Under the pieces are notes generated by a model, which saw nothing but the letters and a program-made list of their open reading frames with translations, searched no databases and had not been told where the DNA came from. Of a stretch of 64,000 bases of DNA, positions 28,889 to 40,599 are shown piece by piece; positions within the stretch are counted from its first letter, which is position 1, and the number at the start of each line of letters is the position of its first letter. The position numbers and the translations under genes were made by a program. Source of the stretch: Prunella strophiata (Eukaryota; Chordata; Aves; Passeriformes; Prunellidae); contig JAZBQD010000019.1 in NCBI GenBank assembly GCA_036583965.1, forward strand, positions 20,835,085 to 20,899,084, given 5' to 3'.

Positions 28889-29047
28889 TAGCACCTGACC
28901 AAATTTTATGTTTTATCCTCATAACTGATATAAAAACTATTAACCTCACTTTCAGAAGGCACTAAAGGCACCAAAAGGCTATCTTCCCTAAGATCATATG
29001 GGAAATTCATAAAAGGAATGAACTGACCCAATTCTCCCAGGACTCAT
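28889..29047 (-). repeat. MIR-like SINE relic, minus strand
   Basis: The plus strand follows the reverse complement of the mammalian-wide interspersed repeat (MIR) in order: 'gcacctgaccaaattttatg', 'ttatcctcataactgat', 'aactattaacctcacttt', 'ttccctaagatcatatggga' and 'aatgaactgacccaattctc'. The spacing of these blocks matches the MIR core and its 5' half over about 155 bp. MIR/CORE-SINE relics predate the bird-mammal split and are sparse in birds. Divergence is large, so an alternative CORE-SINE subfamily is possible. Confidence 0.65.
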
Positions 29048-29050
29048 GTT

Positions 29051-32000
29051 TTGAATTTTCTTCTTTGCTCACATCCACTCAAATGTCCATAACCTCAGTT
29101 AGCTCTGGATATAATTCTATTTTCACCAAGATGGGTAAGAACACTGAATTTTAAAGCCTTCTGAGTTGCTAGGATGAAAGGCATTACAAGAAATTCAGTG
29201 TACTATAATAATCATTGGCCTCATGCCTTGCAGTAGTAAAACAAAATAACATCACTACAGCCTATTATTCTTTAGATAAAATGCTTTTCTTATTTCCACT
29301 ATACTTGTAGTTCTGCAGTGCTCAACTCCATAACACTCAAGTTCTCCTGTTTACTCCTCAAGCTCCAAGCCACAGTTAAGATTTGCTCTGTAGTGCCTCA
29401 CAATGAAAGCTTTGGCGGGTACCTGTGGGCAGCCAGCAAACAGTGGAAATAAAACTGATCTCAAAATTTATTGCTACAATATACTGATTGTCTTCACTCC
29501 TACTGTGCTGAATGGGCTGAAGATAAAAAGTCAGGGATATCCTATTGGGAGTTCTATATCAGCATTACAAAGCAACCTGATCAATGCCTACAGAAGCACA
29601 TCAGCCAAAACCAGTGCAAAGGCATAGCAGCAGGTAAAGACCAACAGCCTAACTGTGACCACACCAGGTTCTTACTGCCTGAAATGGGACAGCTGATGCA
29701 GAGTTCAACACTAAACCTGGAATACCCTGCTTTTATGTGACAGTGGTTCACTCAAGTGAACTAGAGGAAAAAAAATCCCTCAGGCTAAGCTAGCAGGAGC
29801 AGCACTAACATCTATTTGAGTAGTACTTCTACAGTAATAGAAGAGGACTGCTGCTACCAGCTTTAGAAACAGGTATGGGGAGCTAGCACATGGCAGCTCA
29901 GCAGAATAAATACTCTCATTAAGAGCTATATCCATTAAAGCTATCATGACCCTCTGCCTGCAATTTACATGAGCCTTTCCTATCTGCATCAGAGCTGAAA
30001 GGAAATGGTGTGAAAGGGAAATGCACTGATTCCGAAATAAAAGTTGCACAAAAATCCCAAATCATATTCAAGTGCTTTCTGCTAGATCAATTAGTGAATT
30101 CCTATTGCCTCTTGTAGAAAGGCTCCTTTACAAGGTCTGTAACTTCCCTGCACTCTCCCATAACAGACAAAGAAGTTGAGATTTTTCTGGAGGTGATCCT
30201 TCTGCCTTCCAGTGCAAACCACAGAAAGCTTTTTAAGGGCTATGCTAATGTGACCTGACTGCTACACATGCCAAGTGTGAGCGTGGGCTCACGCATGCAT
30301 TTCTTGCTGCCTGCTGAACAAGATTGCTGCTTGTGGGAAGGAGTTTGCTGTACCTGAGAGCACTGACGTGTGTAGGTGAGGAACATGATGTGGGAGGGTG
30401 TAGTACAGACACATAGGTAGGTGTGTGGGTCTGAGAAAAAGTTACAGCCGACAGTATGACATGATTAGGAACTTTTCTCTAACTTTTTGGAGTACATGAG
30501 TGTGTACTCTCTGAGCAAATGGTATCTATATGGTCATTTCAGGTGTACTGTAAGGCATCATATGTAGCTATGCACACTTTGATGAACTTATTGAAGATCT
30601 CTAAGCATGTTTTAAACTTTGCCCTCTCACCTTACATGTTGGCCAGTATGGGAGGGACCAATGCATTCTAGGACAAGCGTTTTTTATGCAACTAAATAGA
30701 ACACCCCTTCTCTTCCCTTCTTGGTCTTGTCAACTCATCCAACAGCAGATTGTTGAATTACCACCTTTAATTGTCTTGTCCATGAAGCAGATGTTTTGGG
30801 TTTAATTCCCATCATGTACCTGGAACATTCATGAAGCACTTAGTTCTTTGGGATATAAATCATGGGAACCTTCCCAACACCAACAACAAACCTGTTCTCT
30901 CTGCAAGAAGTAGGCAGAAAGCTGAACTGAGCTAGAGAAGATGCCTCTACCTATTTCAAATCAGATCAAATTAGTCTCCAAAGCCAGAGGTATGAACCAA
31001 TTTATGTTTTAAATGTTTTTTTCCTTTCTGGTGTTGAAAGAAAAGATGACTATCACTCTTATTATGCTTTCTCTTCACTCTAGTCCAAAACTTCTGCTTG
31101 ATCCTTGAAAACAGCAGCCTGTGTAATCTCTTTTTGGTGACTGGCAGTCTGTGGGGCAGGAAAGCAATCCTTGAAAATGAAATTCATCCAGCATTTACAA
31201 ACCAGACAAGAGAAAAGGAGGCTGAAGTGAAAAGGAACCTTTTGTTTTCAGCAGGGAGCAGAGCACAACAAGGAAATAAAAAGATGAATAAACCTGTCAT
31301 AGACTTTTTCTTTATGGAGCAGAAGCACAGTTATTAGGTACCAGCAAAGAAGGCATTCTGGATATATGGCTCCTAATACATCGTCCATAATACAGCACTG
31401 TGCAGAAGGCATACAACTTTTCAAACAGTTGTCAGAGACAGAAATAAATACAGTGTCTTAGTGGAAAAAAATGGCCAGAAGGATCAGGAGTGAGCATTGG
31501 GGTGGTGCAGGCAGAAGTCAGAGAGCTGTCTCTGACAACATGTTTTCATACACAGTACTTGACAGAAAGAAAAAAATTATTAACCTATTATTTTTTTTTC
31601 TTTTACTAATCAGGGTGAGGTTTTTACTGCTCTTAAAATGTGACAAACTGATAGTGCTCAACAGAAAGGAAAGGCCACAAACACAGAGCTCTGCCAAGCA
31701 TATCTCCATCCACAATTGCGGCACTCTTTATTAAACACGGGTCACACCACCCATTTGAAACCTGTGATCTGACTCATCTGAAGGCCCAAAATCCCACTAC
31801 TAATCCTCCTCACTGCTAATTGGTAACTTCCTACCATTTCAGCTCTCCCTACAGTTCTGACAAAGTACAGTGATCTTTGTATCATATTTCTCTTCAGTTT
31901 TCTATGTCTGGCATCAACTGCATATGCCACCATGCTCTGTAGCATTCCTTCTTATCCCAATGCTGACCACCTAAAAATGAGCAGAATGTTCTAATACTTG

Positions 32001-32332
32001 AATTATGCAAGTATATATGTGTCATATCTCCTAATGCAATAAAGCTAAATTTTTTTTGCCATACACTGAATCCATTGCACAGTCTTACCCATCTGCCTGT
32101 CTGTCTACTTCACCAGCATCACAGATGTGGGGGGCAAAGAAGTATCAGAGTGTACAGATTTGGATGCAGATGGGCATATTAGGAAAGATCAGGTGAGAAA
32201 TCAAAAGTGGTTTGTCTGCAAATGCTGAGTGGAGGATGTTTTGTTCTGTAAATTTGTGTATTAATACTTTGAACTAAATAACATCCATTTTTTTTTTTTA
32301 CATATGTATACTGCTAAAATGCATTTGCTGCT

Positions 32333-32368
<36 letters not shown>

Positions 32369-34265
32369 ATTCAAATATTATCAGTAAAAGCTTCAGGTAA
32401 CAGCAATAAAAACATTTACCAATTATTGTTTATGCCTTCATGATGACACTAGATCATGCTGTCCCTGTGCTAACTAATAAGAATCGATTCTGAAATGAGA
32501 AACTTGGAAGATCTTTTCTATCCTTTGTTCAGCAGTTTGCCATTTGATACACTACAATTCACAGAAGAATCACAAGAATTTTGCATAGCCCAAATTTCTT
32601 TACAGACAGCCTCATTTAAGACTTGGGCCTGAAAAAAAAAAAAAAAATATTTTCAGTGATGGATGATCTCAATAGTGAAATTTTGTCTGACCTAGAAGTC
32701 AGGACCACATTACTGACTTGAGATAAATTGGTCACGCTTAAATATCAGAAACTGCAAAGCATTCAAATAAAACTTAACTTGCACCTGAACAGAACTTTTT
32801 ATCTGAGATTTAGATAAAGAAGGTTTTTTTTCCTTATGAATGAAGCAGAGTTTATAAGAGCTCTGGCCGAAACAAGAAGTGCCCTACCACTGTCAAAGCA
32901 AAACAGCTGACAATCCACCAAGGTCGGCAACACTTTTTCAGTTTCACTGACCTACCGATCTTTCACTCTCCCTCCCTAGCCTAATAGCTTTCTCTGATCT
33001 TTCTCCTTCTTGCCTCCCACATAACTCTCTGTTCAAAAATTATTTCTACTGTTTCAAGGAAAAGATATAACACAAAATGAAACAGCATAGCACAAAAACC
33101 CATCCCCTTCTTATATTATACTAAAATCTTATGAAAGACAAAAGTAACTTTATTCTTTCTATCCCTAAATGTAAGCAAGAAACTCATCTCTGACCCCAAA
33201 CCTGGCAACTGGTGATCCCTAGATATGATTTACAAAAAACAAAAATGAAGTTGCAGTAGTAAAAGCTCAAATTACATCAAAACAAAAAGTTGCATTGCCT
33301 TCTGGCTGGCTTGTAACCAAACACAATAAGATGTAAAGTAAGGCCAGTTTTTACACCAGCCCTTCTCTTTGTCATGGTACTGCTACAGACATTATCAGCT
33401 TCTGGCTTTGAGCTTCTTTCCTCAGTACCCTATTGTGCACAGAACTGTATAAACATGCAACTTAGCTTTATGGACAAGGCCAGGGCAATGAAGCAGTGAT
33501 TTGTCCTCTCAATAACGGGGAAAGAAAACTTCATATAATTAAGTCCTTCATTCACTCTGCAACTAAGCTTTATTCACATAATTTTTAATGTAACATAAAC
33601 AAGTTTTATGGGTCATTACTCAGACAGGTGTGCTACATACTGCATCTTTCAGATCTCAGGCCAGGAAAATGAAAACAGGAATGGCAAAATTATTTGGCTA
33701 CAAGCATTTAGGGAATGTGGTGAAATGTTTAATGACAAACATTAAGTTTCACTTTCTATCTTCCAACATCTCTTTTGAAGTTTGACACTACATTTCTTCA
33801 CTCCTCCCCTCTTTCCTACCTTTTATACTTTACTGAAAATGGCATTTTTCTGATATCAAATTAATTCAAAATAAATTAATTGCTCTCGTAACTCCATAAA
33901 CTAAATGCTGCAAAAGTAAAACTTTCACTTCCCAAATAAACCAAAAATCTAATCTTGTTAATTTGCACCCTTTATAATACAATACAATCTGCTGTTTGTA
34001 CCTGGTGTGTAGGATTTAGGGAAGATGTTCTTCTCAGCACAGTGATGGCTAAACCACTTCTTTGCTAATATAGAATTCCATTCAGAAATAATATTTGTTG
34101 GGTTAATTCTACCTTCTGACAGTGGAAATGAATGTGCTTCTGCAATTGCATATAAATGGTCTATGGCATGATTTTCCTTTAGCTTCTACATACTGCCAAC
34201 AGGCTTCTCCTGATGCAGAACCCACAATTTCCAGAAAGTTTTTATTCAAAATAAAAGCAAAATAA
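29051..34265. other. Non-coding DNA, no gene seen
   Basis: Unique AT-rich DNA. A plus-strand frame at 29471-29740 (89 codons) has a mildly protein-like, cysteine-bearing composition but no recognised domain. An uninterrupted run of 31 T lies at 32334-32364, and a run of A near 32630-32647. Confidence 0.6.
32334..32364 (+). repeat. Poly-T run of 31
   Basis: Uninterrupted T from 32334 to 32364. No retroelement body is recognisable on its right-hand side that would make it the antisense of a poly-A tail. Confidence 0.95.
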
Positions 34266-34269
34266 AAAA

Positions 34270-34400
34270 AAAAAATTACCTTCACTGATGGCTTTGATTA
34301 TTGCAAAATTGATTACATCATTTTGTAATGACGTAATTAATTCCTATATCTTAACCAGGGCTGCTAATTTACTTCATCATGCAAACTACCTTGAACAATC
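34270..34400. promoter_or_regulatory. Candidate conserved regulatory element
   Basis: After a short A-run comes a dense block with 'gattattgcaaaattgatta', 'catcattttgtaatgacg' and 'taattaattcc'. It includes TGACGTAA (CRE/C-EBP-like), ATTGCAAAA (C/EBP-like), TAATTA homeodomain cores, and an imperfect inverted repeat ATTAC...GTAAT. No frame or repeat explains it. Function is inferred. Confidence 0.28.
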
Positions 34401-35165
34401 ATGATTACATCTTCAGCATCCTATATGACCTGTCCTGTTTCTGCAGTGAAAGTAGACAAAGCTCTGACAACCTACATAGAGAGTTGCCTATTCAAAAAGT
34501 TCCTACATTAAGGTAAAATCAAATAAAATTCATCCCATAAGGTAACTGAAGAAGTATCACACCACAGGAGGTATTCAACAATTGCAGTAAATGTTTCACT
34601 TTCTTGGAGTCTTTTAAAATCTCCAGAGAAGAAGACCTAACTTTATTGGATCAGTACCTGCAGAAATCTGAACTGGATATGCCATTCCTTCTTTTGTTGC
34701 TTTCCAATCTCCCCCTCCCCCCAAACCCCTGGTCTTCATGAAAACTAGGATCAAAAAATGCAGCTTTAGGAATTAAGTGGATTTGCACTTAAATCTGAAT
34801 CACCAGCCTCTCCTGTTCTAAACTACTTCTGCACATTACTACACAGCTTTTGCACTCTGCAAAAGACAGATGCAAATGAGAAATGAGGGAAATGAAGCAT
34901 GAACAGACTAGAAAGACAAATATGTAGCCTGTTAGGGATCTAAGACATTTAGCTCTCTGCTTATGCTGAAGGATTGTAAAAAGTTACAAAAAAACAACCA
35001 ATAAATGCAAAAATATTTTGGGGAACATTAGCTTCAAACTGTATCACAATGGATGGGTAGATTAACATTCCCATACCTATTTTCTTTTTGATAAATATTT
35101 CTCCATGACTTTTGCAGATTAAGAGCTATAGTTACAAACACATATTATAGGGTTTTTTTCCCTAG

Positions 35166-35350
35166 CTCACAGAATCTTGGAGCAGATGAGATGGAGTATT
35201 TCAACTCACCTGAAGAACCTTTTAATCACAGAACTGTAAAGAACAGAGACAACTTTGACTCAAAATTATTTCTGCAGAGGCCTGTCACTGATTTAAAGCC
35301 CATAAAGGGTGAGAGAATCCCATCCACTACTGAAAACTCTTCCCACTCTG
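35166..35350 (-). repeat. Possible very decayed CR1 fragment
   Basis: The left edge 'cacagaatcttggagcag' resembles the antisense CR1 tail, and 'caactcacctgaagaacc' plus 'atcccatccactactgaaaa' sit where old CR1 copies carry similar blocks. Identity is patchy, so this is only a suggestion. Confidence 0.3.
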
Positions 35351-37319
35351 AAATTTGAATGAGTTACTTCCCCACCAAAAAGAAAAACCAAACTGTTCTG
35401 ACAAGAAAAGCTTTCACATTGTACTTCACTACCCTAAGAAGAAAGGTTCTAGTATTCCAGCCTAAAATCATGCTATTCTGAGTGCAACTATTTACATATT
35501 ACAACTTGAACAGAGAGGGAAATAAAAGATCATTTCACAGACACATTGGCCAATTAAGTTTATAGAGTTAATCATAATTACATCAAAGCATGCCAAGCAT
35601 GACTAGAGGTAATCACAAGGCAAACACATCTTTGTTCAATTGACAACAGAAGCAAAATTTCTTGTAAAATTCAGAAAAAAATTTATAAATGCTATCCAGT
35701 AGCAGAAAGATTCTAGATAATTTGAATGCCTGTATTTTATTATATCAAAACTAACATAATTCCATATCAGTTTTACAAATTTGTGTATATAAGAATTCAA
35801 TTACTGTGAAAGTTGAAATAATAAGTGTACATGCAAAGTAAACTGTGCATTAGAACAGCATGTGCATTTAAATGATGAAGGTACCTATTCATACAGATTA
35901 ACATCTTATATTTGGTAAAAGCAAATATAGAGAGAAATATTTCTTTTAAGAAAGCCAAATGGAAGGTTTTAAACCAGAGTGGATTTGAAAGCCAAACCTG
36001 TTTTTTCATTTCCCTCACTAATGAAAAACAGATCATAGATTTACTAGTTATAAGTAGGAGCTATTGTACCATTCAGGTGTGCAGTGTTCTACATACAATG
36101 CTACCTACTATGTGCTGAAATTGCACACTGCAGTCCCTGTGAAAAAAGTACTTGCAATCTAAATTAGTAAATTGTGATACTAGAAGCAATAAAGCCATGT
36201 GGTGCTGCATACCACATTGGCTGATTTTTCCTGTTTCTCAACCAGGTAAAATTATCTGCATGTAGTTCTGGGCTGCTATGGTTAAACTGCTCCCAGTATC
36301 TCTGCACGTTTGTTCAAAGCCACCTTGCCTATCTCTGTACAGGACTACAGCATTGTGTGCAGGTATTTAAAAATATTTTACTGAGGGAAGAAGTCAGAGC
36401 CCAAAAAGGTAAGAGTTAACTGATGTACTGTTTATTAGACTTGGTTTTAATAGCAGTCAATAAGAGCTCAGAGTTAGTGTTTTGTAATGTCACAGGCTGG
36501 GTTTGGAGGAGGATGTGAAGGAAGACTGTCTGCTTTGTGCTCTGTTGACACGAGCATGCAGCACCTGGTAATGCTGCAGCTCTGAATCACATGAGCCATT
36601 AACAGAAAACAAAGTCACCGAAGCAAAAGACAGGAAAGCCAAAATACAGCTTGGAGTCAGTCCCAGCTAGGACAGACTCCTTGACAAAAGTTCAGGATGA
36701 AAGTGGTATAGTGCAGATACCAGCAAAAATGCCAACAAGAAATTGTTTGCAGAGAAGGAGAATGAAAGATAATCTCTGCATCACATCTGCAACACGAAGC
36801 TTTAATTAACATTTCACAAGCCCTGGCACACTTGAAATGTCAGTTTCTGTTTGGTATGGAAAATCTGTGGGGGGTTTAGAACCACAGCTATGGATGAGAC
36901 ACAAAGGCAGGACTATGATTAGGACACAGATGAAATAAAATCAAGCTGCCTTTCCTTGTGGCCACGTGAATTGTGACAAAAATAGAAGCAGCTGTTACTG
37001 TTGGTTTGGTCGCACTGGGGACAGCTATTGCCACTGGCATGAGTAACTGGCTAGCTGCTAGCATTGCTGTAGTGGCTCCACTGGCACAGATCACCACTTT
37101 CCTGTCTGCAAGAGCTTCATGAAAATATCACTGTTCAAAAATTTCCATTTGGTTCAATTTCTTAGCTGACTGCTTTCTTTAGAAATTAATACTCTAAGTG
37201 TTTTTGGGACTAAGCCCCCTCAAGACACTGTTATATATAAACTAGATCACAGGCAACAGAACTGAAAAGTATGTATTTCAACATGATTTAAATTTGCTAA
37301 GCAAGGATATTTTCAGTTC
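35351..37319. other. Non-coding DNA, no gene seen
   Basis: Unique DNA. A short plus-strand frame at about 36976-37122 reads as a hydrophobic peptide rich in Ala, Val and Thr, without an upstream start or neighbouring domain. I do not call it a gene. Confidence 0.6.
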
Positions 37320-37525
37320 TTTCTTGGGGAGATTATTCCAGAGTTTACCAAATCTTGCTTTTATGAAATTGCTTCTGCTTTCAGTCTAAATTTATTTAAT
37401 CTTAGCTTCAGCCAAATACACCTAGTTGTTTCAATACACCTATATGCCCTCAATGCATCTCTCTAAAGCATTTATAACCTTTAAATATGTAATGTCTATC
37501 ACAGTTCTCTTGCTTCAGTATCATT
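37320..37525 (-). repeat. Ancient CR1 LINE fragment, minus strand
   Basis: The plus strand contains 'gaaattgcttctgctttcag', 'tctaaatttatttaatctta', 'gcttcagccaaatacaccta' and 'tctctaaagcatttataacc', the antisense layout of an old CR1 3' region ('tttagtctaaat... ttagcttcagcc'). Divergence is high and no tail repeat is visible, so the boundaries are approximate. Confidence 0.55.
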
Positions 37526-38559
37526 TAGCAAACAATGCACATTCATAATTTGTGTAATTTCTTATCAGCTCAGCTTGTGTTCTAATTTTTACCTCTTTTT
37601 TTTTTTTTTTTTTGCTAGCTAGGCATCTGAAGTGGCATGCAACAATATCACAGGAGAGGCAATTCTGCTCAAAGTTATTTTGAAACTCTTTCTTTGGGCT
37701 TGACAAGCTCTGCAGACAGGCAACTTACAGGGTCATTTGCTATTTACATAGCAGTATGGTATCTTGGCACAAACGGGTAAAGAAGAAGCCTTGTGTTCCT
37801 GTCATCATCTACAGCATCATCTGCTGACTTGATGAAGCATCTCCATTTCCTGTGTTCACAGCACTAGCTAGAGGCTCTAATTCAACTATTGCTGCACTAA
37901 ATTCAGAAGGAGGAGATATAACTATTACTATGGCTGCCTAATTGTTTCATTGCTCTCATTGATGTGACTGATATGGCTCATACTGCACCATCTATGGAAC
38001 ATCCCTAGTTCCCTTAGCTTGTGGCTTAGCAAATGTACTTCATGCATCAAGATTCAAGCAATTCTGTGTGGTCTCTCTAACAGACACTTCAGAAAGTTAA
38101 AAGTCCCATTCCTCTGATAGTGTTATAGAGGCACTGTTTCAATTTCTTCATATAAAATTGTTTCAGAATTTTCAACACATAAGATGTCCCAAATGACCTT
38201 TATCTATTTTTCCCAGAACTGCCAAGACTATTGCCCTTAGAGGTACATCTGAACAACACTTCAAATCAGGATAACATAACTTCTGACCTCAACAGTTACT
38301 CTGTGCTTATTCTCTATCCCAGCAGAAGAAAGCCTTTTGTTTTAAAACCTATAATAGGAGGCAGCATGGGTACAAATTTCATTTCATAACATCAGAAGCA
38401 ACTGCCTCTTTGCACCAGGGTGTGTGCACACTATAAATTAAAATATAAGCCTAGGAATGTACAGAGAGATTATTAGAAAGTGGAAGTGGATTTTGAAGCA
38501 TTTTAGGTTGTAGATGTTTGATATAATGAAGCCCTGCAATTGTAACTGACTGCAAGCCA

Positions 38560-39381
38560 ATGAAGAGAGGCCCTGCAGAGAAACCTTGAAAAATTAAGAG
38601 GGCTGACAATCACCAACCATATGAAGTTTAACAAGAGAAAATTATGGATTCTGCTTTTGCCCTGGGACAGGGAAACCCTGGATGCATGGACAGACTGTGG
38701 CATGAGAGGCTGAAGAGCAGCACTGCAGAATGGGACCTGAGAGCCCTGGCAAGTTGAACCTGAGCCAGCAGTGCCCTGGCATTCAGGAGGGCCAACCCTG
38801 TCCTGGGGTGCATCAGGCACAGCATGGCCAGCCAGGCAAGGGAGGGGATTGTCCTGCTCTGCTCTGCACTGGAGTGACCTCACAGATTAAAAAGACATCA
38901 CACTATTACACACCATCCAAAGGAAGGCTACAAAGGTGGTGAAGGGTCTGAAGGGGAAGCTGTATGAGAAGCAGCTGAGGTACTTTGGTCTGTTCAGCCT
39001 GGGGGAGACTGAAGGGAAATCTCACTGCAGTTACAGCTTCCTCACGAGGGGCAGGCACTGATCTCTTCTCTTCAGTGACCAGTGACAGGAACTTGAGGAA
39101 ATGGCCTGAAACTGCATCAGGGGAGGTTAAGGTTAGAAACAAGGAAAAGGTTTTACACCCAGAGGGTGGTAGGGCACTGGAACAGGCTCCTCAGGGAAGT
39201 GGTCATGGAACCAAGCCTGACAGTCTCCCGAGGTCTCCCCTGAGAGAGCTCAAGAAGCACTTGGACAACACTCTCAGGCACATGGTATGACTCTTGGGGA
39301 AATTCTGTGCAGGGACAGGAGTTGGACTCTATGACCCTCATGGGACCCTTCCTACTCAGGGTATTCCATGATTCTATGAAA
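38560..39381 (+). repeat. CR1 LINE 3' part, ORF2 end plus 3' UTR
   Basis: About 820 bp of a sense-orientation CR1. The end of the reverse-transcriptase frame is recognisable from 'ggctgacaatcaccaaccat' through 'gaacctgagccagcagtgcc' and 'tcctggggtgcatcaggcac' to 'gtggtgaagggtctgaaggg'. In intact copies this encodes the C-terminal end of ORF2 (LNxSQQC...GCI); here it is broken by frameshifts and stops. The 3' UTR follows with 'gagggtggtagggcactgga', 'gcaggg acaggagttggact' and tail units 'attccatg attctatg'. It is 5'-truncated and dead. It belongs to the same general subfamily as the 6.1 kb minus-strand copy. Confidence 0.95.
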
Positions 39382-39584
39382 GTTAAATGAATGCTTCAGA
39401 GAAGAACCTAATGAAACTTTACCCTTGCTTATGACTGTAAAACTAATTACATTTATTTTACCTTTCTCTGATGCTTATATTTGTTAATTCTTTTTGTGAG
39501 GAGATTAGAATTTGTATTTATCTACTATGTATCTAATATAATTTTGTATATCTGCATGAATGCATATGACTAAGGAAGGAGGCA

Positions 39585-40081
39585 GGACACTGAGGTGCTG
39601 GAGTGGGTCTAGGGGAGGGCAGGAAAGCTGAAGAGTCTGGAGTACAAGTCTTATGAGGAATGGCTGAAGGAGCTCGGGTTCTTTAGCCTGAAGAAAAGGA
39701 GACTCAGTGGGACACCTCGGGGGAGAGGTCAGGAGAGACCTTATTACTCTCTACAACTACCTGAAAGGAGGTTGTAGCCAGGTGGGAATTGGCCTCTTCT
39801 CCCAGGCAGCCAGGGACAGGACAAGAGGACATAGTCTCAAGCTGTGCCAGCAGAGGTTAAGGTTGGACATTAGGAAGAAACTCTTCACAGAAAGGCTGAT
39901 TAGATATTGGAATGGGCTGCCCAGGGAGATGGTAGAGTCACCATCCCTGGAGATGTTCAAGGAAAAACTGGACCTGGTACTTAGTGCCATGTTCTAACTG
40001 ACAAGATGGTGTTCGGTCTCAGGTTGGACTTGATGGTCTCAGAGGTCCTTTGTCACCTAATTGCTTATGTGATTCTGTGAA
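39585..40081 (+). repeat. CR1 LINE 3' part, second copy
   Basis: About 500 bp of a CR1 in sense orientation, 203 bp downstream of the previous one. It begins at 'gacactgaggtgctggagt' and continues with 'aagtcttatgaggaatggct', 'ctctacaactacctgaaagg', 'caggttggacttgatggtct' and the tail 'tgtgattctgtga'. Tail and body differ from the first copy, so these are two independent insertions of different subfamilies and not a duplication. A frame of 96 codons (39707-39997) is an internal frame of the element. Confidence 0.95.
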
Positions 40082-40351
40082 AAACTTGGTATTTTGAATG
40101 TGTGTAAGGATAAGTTCTTCTGGTGCTAGTGAATGAAGAATTTAGACCTTTATGTGTGCAAGCGTAAATGTGAGCAGGAATGTGCAATGTGTGAGTCTAA
40201 GGTGCAAAGTCGAATTAAAGACAGTTGTGAGTTCAAGTATAAATGTAAATAGTCAGTTCCCTGTTTGAATGAAAATCTTAGGTAGGCAGAAGCTTAGAAA
40301 GGCAATGTAATTCTGTTTTCTTTTGTGAAAATTCTTTTGTAAGCCCGTCTT

Positions 40352-40588
40352 TTAGGTTTTGAAGGTTTTTGGAGTACTTTTTATATTCTTGCTCTTCCAC
40401 ATGCAGCAAAATATGTTCTGGAAATGATAGTTATCTGTGAACTCAGCAACTCTGCCAACTAGAAAAACAGCTTTCAGCCCCACAGCCCGTTTGGTGCGAT
40501 AAAGAATTGCTGTGGTCTTGCACTGAAATGGACTGACTTCATTATCACACTCCATTATGGTTTTAACTTCATATTTCCTCAGCTCTGC
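40352..40588 (-). other. Candidate exon of an unidentified gene
   Basis: On the minus strand the bases before 40588 read 'ctatcatttttccttcag', a polypyrimidine tract ending in AG: a good splice acceptor. From there a frame stays open for 78 codons, starting AELRKYEVKTIM and containing CKTTAILYRTKRAVGLKAV and DNYHFQNIFCCMW, before a stop at 40352-40354. Composition looks protein-like, with Cys, Trp and basic residues. No strong splice donor is visible inside, so it would be a terminal exon or a decayed fragment, and no polyadenylation signal follows closely. I do not recognise the protein. An open frame of this length is not by itself significant in AT-rich DNA. Confidence 0.22.
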
Positions 40589-40599
40589 CTGAAGGAAAA

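Noticed and set aside
38730..39290. Several 70-100 codon frames around 39 kb
   Set aside because: They are fragments of a dead CR1 ORF2 end and 3' UTR, broken by frameshifts.
39707..39997. 96-codon plus-strand frame that could be taken for a gene
   Set aside because: It lies wholly inside a CR1 3' region and is antisense-complemented by another frame over the same element.
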